From assembly GCA_964472505.1 (NCBI GenBank), contig CAYYQW010000108.1:1-9570 (forward strand): a stretch of 9,570 bases of DNA, written 5' to 3'. A program made the translations under genes and the position numbers. Each line of letters opens with the position of its first letter. The stretch's first letter is position 1. Of this stretch, positions 1 to 5,751 are shown piece by piece. Origin of the DNA: JAYEIA01 sp964472505. Its GTDB lineage: Bacteria; Bacteroidota; Bacteroidia; Bacteroidales; JAADGE01. Below the pieces are notes generated by a model that did no database searches, was not told the DNA's origin, and worked only from the letters and a program-made list of their open reading frames with translations.

Positions 1-1
1 A

Positions 2-163
2 CGAACAACATCACTTAACAAGCTGATAATCTGTTCAGGGGTCAGGAGTTCTGAAACTGCAACTTTGGCAAAGTTTAACGAACTCCGAAAAGCAAAACTC
101 GAAATGATAGAAAAAGCTTGGCATCCGTTTTTTTGGTCGCCGTTTATTTTGGTGGGGGAATAG
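2..163 (+). CDS. C-terminal end of a CHAT-domain (caspase-like) protein, truncated by the window edge
   Basis: One frame is open from base 2 to the TAG at 161-163. Its last residues, ELRKAKLEMIEKAWHPFFW followed by SPFILVGE, match the characteristic end of CHAT-domain proteins: an [AL]R-x-AK-L helix, then HP-[FY]-[FY]-W-x-[PA]-F-[IV]-L-[IV]-G-[DE]. CHAT is a caspase/separase-like peptidase domain, often fused to TPR repeats and used in bacterial cell-death and defence systems. The catalytic His and Cys would lie upstream of the window, so activity cannot be judged. The first 17 or so visible residues do not clearly resemble a CHAT core, so this could be a remnant rather than the end of an intact gene. 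A near copy of the last 42 bases recurs at 1584-1625. The family call rests on the tail motif alone. Confidence 0.55.
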   Translation, partial: RTTSLNKLIICSGVRSSETATLAKFNELRKAKLEMIEKAWHPFFWSPFILVGE

Positions 164-172
164 GGTATTGAA

Positions 173-262
173 TTGTATTTTTAAGTTTTAGACTACAATA
201 TTGGTTTGTGTTTTTAATTTTTTACTCTTAATATTGTCCTGTATTTTTTAACTTTCAATTAT
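173..262 (+). repeat. AT-rich degenerate tandem repeat, about 33-bp period, 2.7 copies
   Basis: Three consecutive units begin TTGTATTTTTAA (173), TTGTGTTTTTAA (206) and CTGTATTTTTTAA (239). The first two also share AATATTG near their ends. Units 1 and 2 agree at about 22 of 33 positions. The third is cut short by the ATG of the ATPase gene at 263. This tract is the whole leader between the CHAT tail and the ATPase, so any ATPase promoter must lie within it, but no good TAnnTTTG box is visible. Low complexity could produce part of the similarity. Confidence 0.35.
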
Positions 263-1573
263 ATGAAACGAAACATTGATAAACATCTTTTATATTGGAA
301 ACAAGATAAAAACAGAAAAGCTTTACTTTTAAGAGGTGCAAGACAAGTTGGTAAAACATATTCCGTGAGGCAATTAGGAAAAACTTTTAAATATTTTATC
401 GAAATTAATTTTGAGTTAGACGAAGATGTAAAATATTTTTTCGAAAACTCAATAAATCCACAGGATCTAATTGAAAAAATTTCTGCTTATTATCAAATTC
501 CGGTAAAAAACGGTCAAACGCTTTTATTTTTTGATGAAATTCAAGAATGTACCGAAGCTATTAAATCGCTCCGTTTTTTTTACGAAAAAATGCCGGAATT
601 GCACGTAATTGCAGCAGGTTCGTTATTAGAGTTTGCTTTGAGTGAGATTTCGTCTTATGGTGTCGGCAGAATAGAAACTCTTTTTATGTATCCGCTGAAT
701 TTTCTGGAATTTCTAAGGGCAATGAATGAAAACTCTTTGGTAGAAATAATTGAAAATTCAAATTTCAATAAGCCGATTGATTTGCCGTTTTTTAATCGCT
801 TGAAAGATTTTTTGAAAACTTTCTTGCTGATTGGAGGCATGCCCGAAGTTGTTAGTAACTACATCAATAATAGAAATTTACAAACATGTCAAAAAATTAT
901 TTCAAACCTGATATTGACTTTCAAAGACGATTTTTTGAAGTACAGAAAACGCACACCGGTTGAATGTTTATCGGAGGTTTTCAATTCGATAGCATTTCAA
1001 ACCGGTTCAAAGTTTATTTATTCCAACGTGAATACGAGTTCTACTTATAAAACGATGCAAAACGCATTGGATATGCTTGTTATGGCCGGTTTGGCATACA
1101 AGGTTTATCATACTTCGGCTTCGGGAATTCCTTTGGGTGCTCAAATAAATCAAAAAAAATTCAAAGTTCTGATTTTCGATATTGGAATTTTTCATCAAAT
1201 AACCGGATTAGATATTTCACCAATTCTGACGGCTGAAAATGTTAATGCACTAAACAAAGGAAATATTGCGGAACTTTTTACCGGTCTGGAAATTATAAAA
1301 AATTCAAACTCTCAAATGCCCTATAATTTGTATTATTGGCACAGAGAAAGCAAAAGCAGTAATGCCGAAATAGATTACATTATACAACTGAATAACAGTA
1401 TTTTACCGATAGAAGTAAAAGCCGGCACAAAAGGTCAAATGCAAAGTATGCACATTTTTTTAGACGAAAAAAAAATTGATTTCGGTTTAAGAATATCACT
1501 CGAAAATTTTTCCGAATACGAAAAAATTAAAACTGTACCTTTGTTTGCAATTGCTAATTTATTTAAAATCTAA
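263..1573 (+). CDS. AAA+ ATPase (AAA_14) with C-terminal DUF4143 / nuclease-like region
   Basis: This 436-residue protein belongs to the widespread 'ATP-binding protein, AAA_14 + DUF4143' family. Residues 1-125 form the ATPase core: Walker A GARQVGKT (25-32), Walker B LLFFDE (87-92) with the typical following IQE, and the sensor-like strand HVIAAGS (114-120). Residues from about 180 to 390 fit DUF4143, with the LLIGGMPEVV motif at 188-197. Near the end, EIDYII (369-374) followed by PIEVKAG (382-388) gives the D...ExK pattern of a PD-(D/E)xK-like fold. Length is normal and the gene looks intact. The cellular role of the family is not established; members are often dispersed singly in genomes and behave like accessory genes. 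The ATG at 263 suits the expected MKR-x-[IL] beginning. The gene stands alone between two CHAT-type 3' ends and has no partner on its strand, which fits insertion or recombination into a CHAT locus. Confidence 0.9.
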   Translation: MKRNIDKHLLYWKQDKNRKALLLRGARQVGKTYSVRQLGKTFKYFIEINFELDEDVKYFFENSINPQDLIEKISAYYQIPVKNGQTLLFFDEIQECTEAIKSLRFFYEKMPELHVIAAGSLLEFALSEISSYGVGRIETLFMYPLNFLEFLRAMNENSLVEIIENSNFNKPIDLPFFNRLKDFLKTFLLIGGMPEVVSNYINNRNLQTCQKIISNLILTFKDDFLKYRKRTPVECLSEVFNSIAFQTGSKFIYSNVNTSSTYKTMQNALDMLVMAGLAYKVYHTSASGIPLGAQINQKKFKVLIFDIGIFHQITGLDISPILTAENVNALNKGNIAELFTGLEIIKNSNSQMPYNLYYWHRESKSSNAEIDYIIQLNNSILPIEVKAGTKGQMQSMHIFLDEKKIDFGLRISLENFSEYEKIKTVPLFAIANLFKI

Positions 1574-1625
1574 AAACATAAAGCATCCGTGTCTTTGGAG
1601 ATCGTTTATTTTGGTGGGGGAGTAA
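1574..1625 (+). pseudogene. Remnant of a CHAT-domain gene 3' end (second copy of the HP..W..FILVGE tail)
   Basis: Eleven bases beyond the ATPase stop, the frame KHPCLWRSFILVGE followed by TAA (1623-1625) repeats the tail seen at 122-163. Over 42 bases, 34 are identical, with an exact 19-base core CGTTTATTTTGGTGGGGGA. Substitutions sit mainly in the middle. The reading frame and stop position are kept, so the similarity is that of a coding tail, not of a terminal inverted repeat. Only about 14 residues remain, with no room for a gene between the ATPase stop and this tail, so it is a relic. Confidence 0.6.
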
Positions 1626-1657
1626 CAATTTGAAAATGAAGTCAATTTGAAAATGAA
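1626..1657 (+). repeat. Two perfect 15-bp direct repeats with a 2-bp spacer
   Basis: CAATTTGAAAATGAA occurs at 1626-1640 and again, without mismatch, at 1643-1657, separated by GT. The pair starts directly after the stop of the CHAT relic and ends directly before the strong hairpin. It may be a slippage product or a scar of an insertion; nothing in it suggests a coding role. Confidence 0.7.
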
Positions 1658-1696
1658 CATACCGAAGGCTTCGCTTGGATCGAAGCCTTCGGTATG
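1658..1696 (+). terminator. Perfect 16-bp-stem hairpin, possible terminator or REP-like element
   Basis: CATACCGAAGGCTTCG (1658-1673) and CGAAGCCTTCGGTATG (1681-1696) are exact reverse complements separated by the 7-base loop CTTGGAT. A short T-rich stretch (ATTTAGTTTTT, 1700-1710) follows, so the hairpin could end transcription of the ATPase, though the T run starts several bases after the stem. The long perfect stem also suits a REP-type intergenic repeat. The structure is certain; its function is not. Confidence 0.6.
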
Positions 1697-1782
1697 GATA
1701 TTTAGTTTTTCGGAAAATTTGATTGAGCATATCAAAAAATAACAATTACTTTGCAAAACTTTACCATAAAAAAACATTTGCT

Positions 1783-2691
1783 TTGAAACTAATTGATTTA
1801 ACGAAACCTTTTTGGCAATGGGCCATACTAATATTTGTAGCGGCGCTTTGGGGCAGTTCGTTCATACTTATGAAACGCGGCTTGGAATCCTTTACACACA
1901 TTCAGGTTGGGGCATTTCGCATGCTGTTTGCGGGTATTATTCTGCTGCCTCTAATTCTAAAAAAATTAAACCGACTAAAGAAAAAAGACCTTAAATCTTT
2001 ACTGATTGTCGCTTTCATAGGCAATTTCTTTCCTTCGATTTTGTTTGCTTTGGCACAAACCAAGGTGGACAGCTCATTGGCCGGTATGCTAAATTCTTTG
2101 TTTCCGATAACGGCGCTTATAATCGGAGCATGGTTTTACGGTGCTCATGCCACCAAAAAAAGCATTATCGGTGTAATTGTAGGGTTATTAGGCTCTTTTG
2201 GACTTGTTTTAGGCAGTTCAAGCGACATTTTCAGCGGCGAGCTTTGGTACAGTGCTTATATTTTCTTAGCCACTGTATTTTATGCCATTAGTTTAAATGA
2301 AATAAAATTCAAACTCACCGATTTAAACGGTTTTACCGTTACGGCATTCACATTTTTGTTTGCGGCTCCCGTTGCCGGAATCACTTTGCTTTTTACCGAC
2401 CTGCAAGCTTCTTTTGCACAACCGGAAGCAGATTGGTCATTGTTTTATATATTTCTGCTGGGGCTTTTGTCCTCTGCGCTTGCCTTGCTACTTTTTTATA
2501 CTTTAGTAAGCTACGTGAGCCCGGTATTTGCGGCAGCCATTACATACATTATCCCAATTTTTGCGATTATGTGGGGACTTATTGACGGCGAAGACTTGGG
2601 TATTTTACAAATAATTTCAATGGGCGTTGTCTTTTTTGGCGTTTATCTCGTTAATCGACGAAAAACGCAAAAAAACTATCGGAAATTGTAA
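1783..2691 (+). CDS. EamA/DMT-superfamily transporter (RhaT/YdcZ-type), about ten membrane segments
   Basis: A polytopic inner-membrane permease of the drug/metabolite transporter superfamily, presumably a metabolite exporter; the substrate cannot be read from the sequence. Two EamA repeats are visible. The first opens with AILIFVAALWGSSFILMKRGL, whose WG-[ST]-[ST]-F motif marks the family. The second starts at ELWYSAYIFLATVFYAIS and ends with VSPVFAAAITYIIPIFAIMWG. The start is uncertain. The frame is closed by TGA at 1720-1722, and the first ATG (1870) lies inside the first membrane helix, so initiation must use a non-ATG codon. TTG 1783 is preferred because it gives the short cytosolic lead usual in this family and lies about 30 bases after a -7-like box, TTACTTTG (1746-1753). 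The longer alternative is TTG 1723, giving 322 residues. The 5' end may have been altered when the upstream repeat region was rearranged. Confidence 0.85.
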   Translation: MKLIDLTKPFWQWAILIFVAALWGSSFILMKRGLESFTHIQVGAFRMLFAGIILLPLILKKLNRLKKKDLKSLLIVAFIGNFFPSILFALAQTKVDSSLAGMLNSLFPITALIIGAWFYGAHATKKSIIGVIVGLLGSFGLVLGSSSDIFSGELWYSAYIFLATVFYAISLNEIKFKLTDLNGFTVTAFTFLFAAPVAGITLLFTDLQASFAQPEADWSLFYIFLLGLLSSALALLLFYTLVSYVSPVFAAAITYIIPIFAIMWGLIDGEDLGILQIISMGVVFFGVYLVNRRKTQKNYRKL

Positions 2692-2936
2692 GCCGGTGTT
2701 TTCAAATAAAAAACGATTTTCCGCTATGTAAACGGCTAATACAAAGCAGATGAATATTTACATTTAAAACACTAATTATCAATCATTTAATCTCGTCATT
2801 TATAACCGGCTTCGACAAGCTCAGCCTCCGAAAATACCGTAAAAAACTGAGCATTTCGTCAAAAATTACACAAACACTTGTCACAGTCCTTGTGAAAATT
2901 TATAAAAACAGATAACCGGTAGATTTGAATCCTTAA
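2692..2936. other. Convergent intergenic region with a common intergenic repeat motif
   Basis: This 245-bp spacer separates two converging genes. It contains GGCTTCGACAAGCTCAGCC (2808-2826). The string CTTCGACAAGCTCAG is familiar as one arm of a dispersed intergenic hairpin repeat in many bacteria. Here the matching arm is degenerate: CTGAGC followed by ATTTCG about 20 bases downstream. A small TCACA/TGTGA stem lies at 2881-2895. No good intrinsic terminator with a T run was found for either gene. Confidence 0.4.
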
Positions 2937-4106
2937 CTAACGCAAATTTTTAAAACCGGTTTCGATTTCATCGGCAATTCTTCGGAAAACCGTATCAAAA
3001 TCTGCTTCGCCGTCTATTTCTGATACTTCGTGCACTTCTTTGTATTTTTCAATAACCGGCAAGGTTTTGTTTCGATGCTCTTCCAAACGTTTTACAATCT
3101 TTTGTGTACTGCTGTCGTAGGGCATTTGTTTGTCGGTCTTGCTTCGCTTATCCAGGCGGCGTATTAATTCAAGCGTATCTACTTGTATTTCAATTATTTT
3201 TGTAATGGAAGAACCGTGTTTTTTTAAAATTCCGTCCAAAATATATGACTGCACCAATGTGCGCGGAAAGCCTTTAAAAATAAATCCTTTCACTCCTTCT
3301 GAATGCTCAATTTTCTTTTCAATAAGCGGTACCACAATTTCGTCGGGCACCAATTCTCCGCTTGTGTATAATTTTTCGATGCGCTTGCCCAAGTCCGTTC
3401 CCTTCTGAACTTCCTCATCAAGCATTTTGCCGGTAGCCACAAATTCCAAATCATATTTTTTGGCAATGGCCAAACCCTGCGAGCCCCTGCCCGATCCGGG
3501 ATAACCGAACATCACAATATTCATCAGCTTTTTACTCAATTCTTTATCAATCAGTTCACGAATGGATTCCTGAACTTCTTCTATCGATCGGTTACCTTTG
3601 AGCGACACATAATTTCCGCGCTCTTTATAAAAATCCAGCACCGGCAAAGTTTTCTCTTGGTATTCCCTAAGCCGGTTGCGGATAACGGTTTCATTATCAT
3701 CGCTGCGACCGGATGTTTTTCCGCGTTCCAACAAACGCTTCACCGATACTTCCTCGGGTAATTCTATGCTGATAAGCAGGTTTAGTGTGGTATGCAGTTT
3801 CAACATCAAACCTTCCAAAATATAAGCCTGGATATAAGTACGCGGAAAGCCGTCAAATAAAAATCCGTTGGCATCCGGATTGTCCGTTATGGTTTTCTCA
3901 ATAATTTGAACGATAATTTCATCCGAAACCAAGCCACCTTTTTTAATGATGCCTTTAGCTTCACGTCCCAAAGCTGTGTCGGCATCAATTTCTTGTCGAA
4001 GCAAATCGCCGGTGGATATATATATAAGCTTATATCGCTCGGTTAAAAATTTTGACTGAGTTCCTTTTCCTGCGCCCGGCGGGCCAAATAATGCAATATT
4101 TAACAT
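2937..4106 (-). CDS. adk: Tandem adenylate kinase: active N-terminal domain fused to a degenerate C-terminal adenylate kinase-like domain
   Basis: Adenylate kinase catalyses ATP + AMP = 2 ADP in the cytoplasm, and a normal bacterial enzyme has about 190-215 residues. This 389-residue protein contains two copies. Domain 1 (1 to about 191) is complete: P-loop GPPGAGKGTQ (8-17, Lys14), STGD with Arg37 for AMP binding, DGFPRT (85-90), and the LID arginines in RGKTSGRSDD (128-137). The LID is short and lacks a zinc-cysteine cluster. Domain 2 starts at a new Met (195). It keeps the order of motifs but not the chemistry: P-loop GYPGSGRGSQ (Lys to Arg207), ATGKMLD for STGD-LLR (Asp to Lys227, Arg to Asp230), KGFPRT (Asp to Lys278), and a LID without the GRSDD arginine. 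It is therefore probably a regulatory or structural pseudokinase half. The ATG 4104-4106 gives the canonical start just before strand 1. No stop or frameshift separates the halves. Whether domain 1 alone supplies the cell's activity is unknown. Confidence 0.92.
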   Translation of the reverse strand: MLNIALFGPPGAGKGTQSKFLTERYKLIYISTGDLLRQEIDADTALGREAKGIIKKGGLVSDEIIVQIIEKTITDNPDANGFLFDGFPRTYIQAYILEGLMLKLHTTLNLLISIELPEEVSVKRLLERGKTSGRSDDNETVIRNRLREYQEKTLPVLDFYKERGNYVSLKGNRSIEEVQESIRELIDKELSKKLMNIVMFGYPGSGRGSQGLAIAKKYDLEFVATGKMLDEEVQKGTDLGKRIEKLYTSGELVPDEIVVPLIEKKIEHSEGVKGFIFKGFPRTLVQSYILDGILKKHGSSITKIIEIQVDTLELIRRLDKRSKTDKQMPYDSSTQKIVKRLEEHRNKTLPVIEKYKEVHEVSEIDGEADFDTVFRRIADEIETGFKNLR

Positions 4107-4279
4107 GGTTTATCGTATTTTGTAAACTATTCAAACTGCTTTCAAACAAGAAAGATAAGCATTTTTTTGAAAATATAATAATCTCGTCTTTGCAATAAGC
4201 CGAAAATCCGGATAGAGAATAATCACTTGACTTAAGTAATGAAAGATATTGCAAATCTTTGAGATTTGGAATATCTAAA

Positions 4280-4308
4280 AATACGCCGAAATGCCAAACG
4301 GACGTATT
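4280..4308. repeat. Intergenic hairpin, 9-bp stem with one bulged base
   Basis: AATACG-CCG (4280-4288) pairs with CGG-A-CGTATT (4299-4308) across a 10-base loop, with a single bulged A at 4302. On the plus strand only a short TT follows, so it is not a clear terminator. Its function is unknown. Confidence 0.45.
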
Positions 4309-4530
4309 TGGGCAGAATCTGAAACAAATGAAGGGAGTACTTTCTATGTATCAATTCCGGTTTTATAACAAAAGGGAAACGGATAAAAGGAAAAATTGAA
4401 TTAGGCTCTTTGTTAATATTTGTATTATTTTAATTCACAGTCTTTACAAAAGTTATGATTTGCAAAAATGTTTCTGCGATTAAGCATGCAGGCTACAAAA
4501 TATGTTTTTTTTCGCATTTTGATTCTATCA

Positions 4531-4580
4531 ATCCCCCTACCCTTCCGAAATAATCGGAACAGGCTCTTCTCCAAGGGGGA
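4531..4580. repeat. Nested inverted repeats (branched hairpin), REP-like
   Basis: An outer stem TCCCCCT (4532-4538) / AGGGGGA (4574-4580) encloses an inner stem TTCCGA (4543-4548) / TCGGAA (4554-4559) with a five-base loop. C-rich and G-rich blocks of this kind in AT-rich intergenic DNA are typical of dispersed intergenic repeats. It lies about 75 bases beyond the Rrf2 stop, but no T run follows on either strand, so intrinsic termination is not supported. Confidence 0.45.
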
Positions 4581-4654
4581 ATCCGAAAATTTCCGGTGTG
4601 CTGTAATTTCAAAATTTGTCGTATTCATGTGCCTAATTAAAAGAAAAATTCAGC

Positions 4655-5068
4655 TTAAAACTTGTATATATTTTCAAAATCCAAATCGGCCAGAGAGGTT
4701 TCCTCAAAAGTTTTTAGAAACTCTTTTTGAACACTTTTCCATGCATTATGCATGACGCAAGGGTTTTCATCGGAACAATGGTCAAAACCCATAATGCAGC
4801 CTTTGTACTTTTCCATGCCCTCAACGGCATCTACCACCTGCGAAAGTTTTATATTTTCGGGCTTTTCATCAAACAGGTAACCGCCGGTTCGCCCGCGAAT
4901 ACTTCGTATAAAGCCGGCTTTACTGAGTGTAGTCATCAAGCGCCGCAGATACTTATCCGAAATATTTAAGCTTTCAACCATTTCCGTAGCAGAATGTAAT
5001 CGTTTGGGTTCCTTACTCATGTAGCTCATAATGCGCAAAGCATATTCCGATGTATTGGAAAGTATCAT
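4655..5068 (-). CDS. Rrf2-family transcriptional regulator, probable Fe-S sensor
   Basis: At 137 residues this is the usual size for Rrf2 proteins (IscR/NsrR/RsrR group), dimeric winged-helix DNA-binding regulators. The N-terminus MILSNTSEYALRIMSYM is diagnostic. The recognition-helix region is NISDKYLRRLMTTLSKAG (35-52), and the wing is RGRTGGYLF (58-66). Three cysteines, C91-x6-C98-x5-C104, sit where IscR and NsrR bind [2Fe-2S] or [4Fe-4S] clusters. Glu8 lies where NsrR proteins have an acidic fourth ligand. The protein therefore probably senses nitric oxide, oxygen/redox state or Fe-S supply, but which one cannot be decided. It diverges from the lipoprotein gene at 5209 across 140 bp, and a dyad between them may be its own operator. 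The neighbours give no isc/suf or nitrosative-stress genes to identify the regulon. Confidence 0.9.
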   Translation of the reverse strand: MILSNTSEYALRIMSYMSKEPKRLHSATEMVESLNISDKYLRRLMTTLSKAGFIRSIRGRTGGYLFDEKPENIKLSQVVDAVEGMEKYKGCIMGFDHCSDENPCVMHNAWKSVQKEFLKTFEETSLADLDFENIYKF

Positions 5069-5098
5069 TGGTATTCTTTGATTTAAAACAAATTATAA

Positions 5099-5117
5099 TA
5101 TCCGGAAAAACCGGTTA
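5099..5117. promoter_or_regulatory. Candidate Rrf2 operator: TATCCGG-AAAAA-CCGGTTA dyad
   Basis: The arms TATCCGG (5099-5105) and CCGGTTA (5111-5117) are inverted repeats matching at six of seven positions around five A residues. The dyad lies 31 bp upstream of the Rrf2 ATG, on the core-promoter side: on the minus strand, ATAATTTG, a one-mismatch -7 box, follows it directly. Another TAAATTTG box lies further upstream. The placement suits autorepression. The identity of the bound protein is inferred. Confidence 0.4.
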
Positions 5118-5185
5118 CAAGCTCCAAATTTATAAAAAAAAGCTGTCTGCAATAATAATTCGTATCTTAAGTTTTTATTTTTTGC

Positions 5186-5193
5186 TATTTTTG
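5186..5193 (+). promoter_or_regulatory. -7 promoter box (TATTTTTG) of the lipoprotein gene
   Basis: TATTTTTG matches the Bacteroidota -7 consensus TAnnTTTG exactly and ends 15 bases before the ATG at 5209, which would leave a very short leader. No TTTG -33 element is found at the usual 19-20 base spacing, so this is a half-supported promoter. Confidence 0.45.
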
Positions 5194-5208
5194 TAAAAAA
5201 CATCGGGT

Positions 5209-5751
5209 ATGAAAAAAATACACTTTTTAAAAAAGAACGACCGAATCCAAGCAAATATTTATATCAAATTATCGCTAAGCTTTTTACTGCTTTTCATTAT
5301 ATCCTGCGGTCCTACACCTGAGGATGCCAAAGCATACAAACAAAAGATTAACAACATACACAAAAATGTTGTGCTGGTTGCCGACAGCCTTGAGACGGCT
5401 TTTGAATCCTTTGATTCCACACAAATCAAATATGCCATGCACCGAGCCAATGTTGTCAGCCAAAAAGCCATTTCAGAACTTAAAGAACTGAAACCCATAA
5501 CACCCGACAGCTTTTTGTTTAAAGCCACGGGACATTATTTTCAAACCTTTCGGGAAGTATTGGGCAACGAGTACCGCGAAAAACTTGATTTATATTGCAT
5601 TCCCGATGAAAATTTCACTTTTGACGACCAAGAGCAAATTGAACGTCTGGATATGAAAAAACGGGAAAAACTCAGAACAGCAGCTCAAAAACTAAAGGAT
5701 GCCGAAGCCAAATTTGCCGAAGAATACAACTTGCAAATTATTGAGCATTAA
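5209..5751 (+). CDS. Small helical lipoprotein of unknown function
   Basis: A 180-residue exported protein. The first 32 residues are a lipoprotein signal peptide: basic start (MKKIHFLKKN), hydrophobic core LSLSFLLLFI, and lipobox IISC with Cys33 as the lipidated residue. There is no Asp at +2 (the next residue is Gly34). The mature part is about 147 residues, rich in Lys, Glu and Ala, and predicted mainly alpha-helical, with a coiled-coil-like C-terminal third (KKREKLRTAAQKLKDAEAKF, 150-169). I do not recognise the family with certainty; it has the look of the small helical surface lipoproteins common in Bacteroidota. It is transcribed divergently from the Rrf2 regulator and could be controlled by it. 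Its last 14 bases overlap the end of pgeF on the opposite strand. Confidence 0.85.
   Translation: MKKIHFLKKNDRIQANIYIKLSLSFLLLFIISCGPTPEDAKAYKQKINNIHKNVVLVADSLETAFESFDSTQIKYAMHRANVVSQKAISELKELKPITPDSFLFKATGHYFQTFREVLGNEYREKLDLYCIPDENFTFDDQEQIERLDMKKREKLRTAAQKLKDAEAKFAEEYNLQIIEH

Larger units (their letters stand above)
4107..4654. other. 548-bp gene-free region between the adenylate kinase and Rrf2 genes
   Basis: No reading frame here resembles a protein family; the longer ones overlap neighbouring genes on either strand. The part next to 4107 must hold the adenylate kinase promoter, but no convincing TTTG/TAnnTTTG pair was found. Two structured elements, at 4280-4308 and 4531-4580, are listed separately. 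The remainder is AT-rich and otherwise featureless to inspection. An unrecognised small RNA or a decayed gene is possible. Confidence 0.5.

Noticed and set aside
164..262. Possible CRISPR-like repeat because of the regular 33-bp period
   Set aside because: Units are degenerate and contiguous, with no unique spacers, and no cas gene is present.
122..1625. The repeats flanking the ATPase as the ends of an insertion sequence
   Set aside because: They are direct, not inverted, keep a protein reading frame and stop codon, and the ATPase is not a transposase.
3130..3408. Plus-strand frame inside the adenylate kinase gene
   Set aside because: It is a shadow of the second adenylate kinase domain, whose motifs are clear on the minus strand.
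4030..4254. Minus-strand frame of 74 codons upstream of the adenylate kinase
   Set aside because: It overlaps the well-supported start of the adenylate kinase in another frame, and its cysteine- and serine-rich sequence looks random.
4531..4580. Intrinsic terminator of the Rrf2 gene
   Set aside because: Reading on the minus strand, the stem is followed by an A-rich, not T-rich, sequence.
4468..4755. Plus-strand frame of 95 codons
   Set aside because: It runs across the gene-free region and antisense into the Rrf2 gene, resembles no family, and includes the translated nested hairpin.
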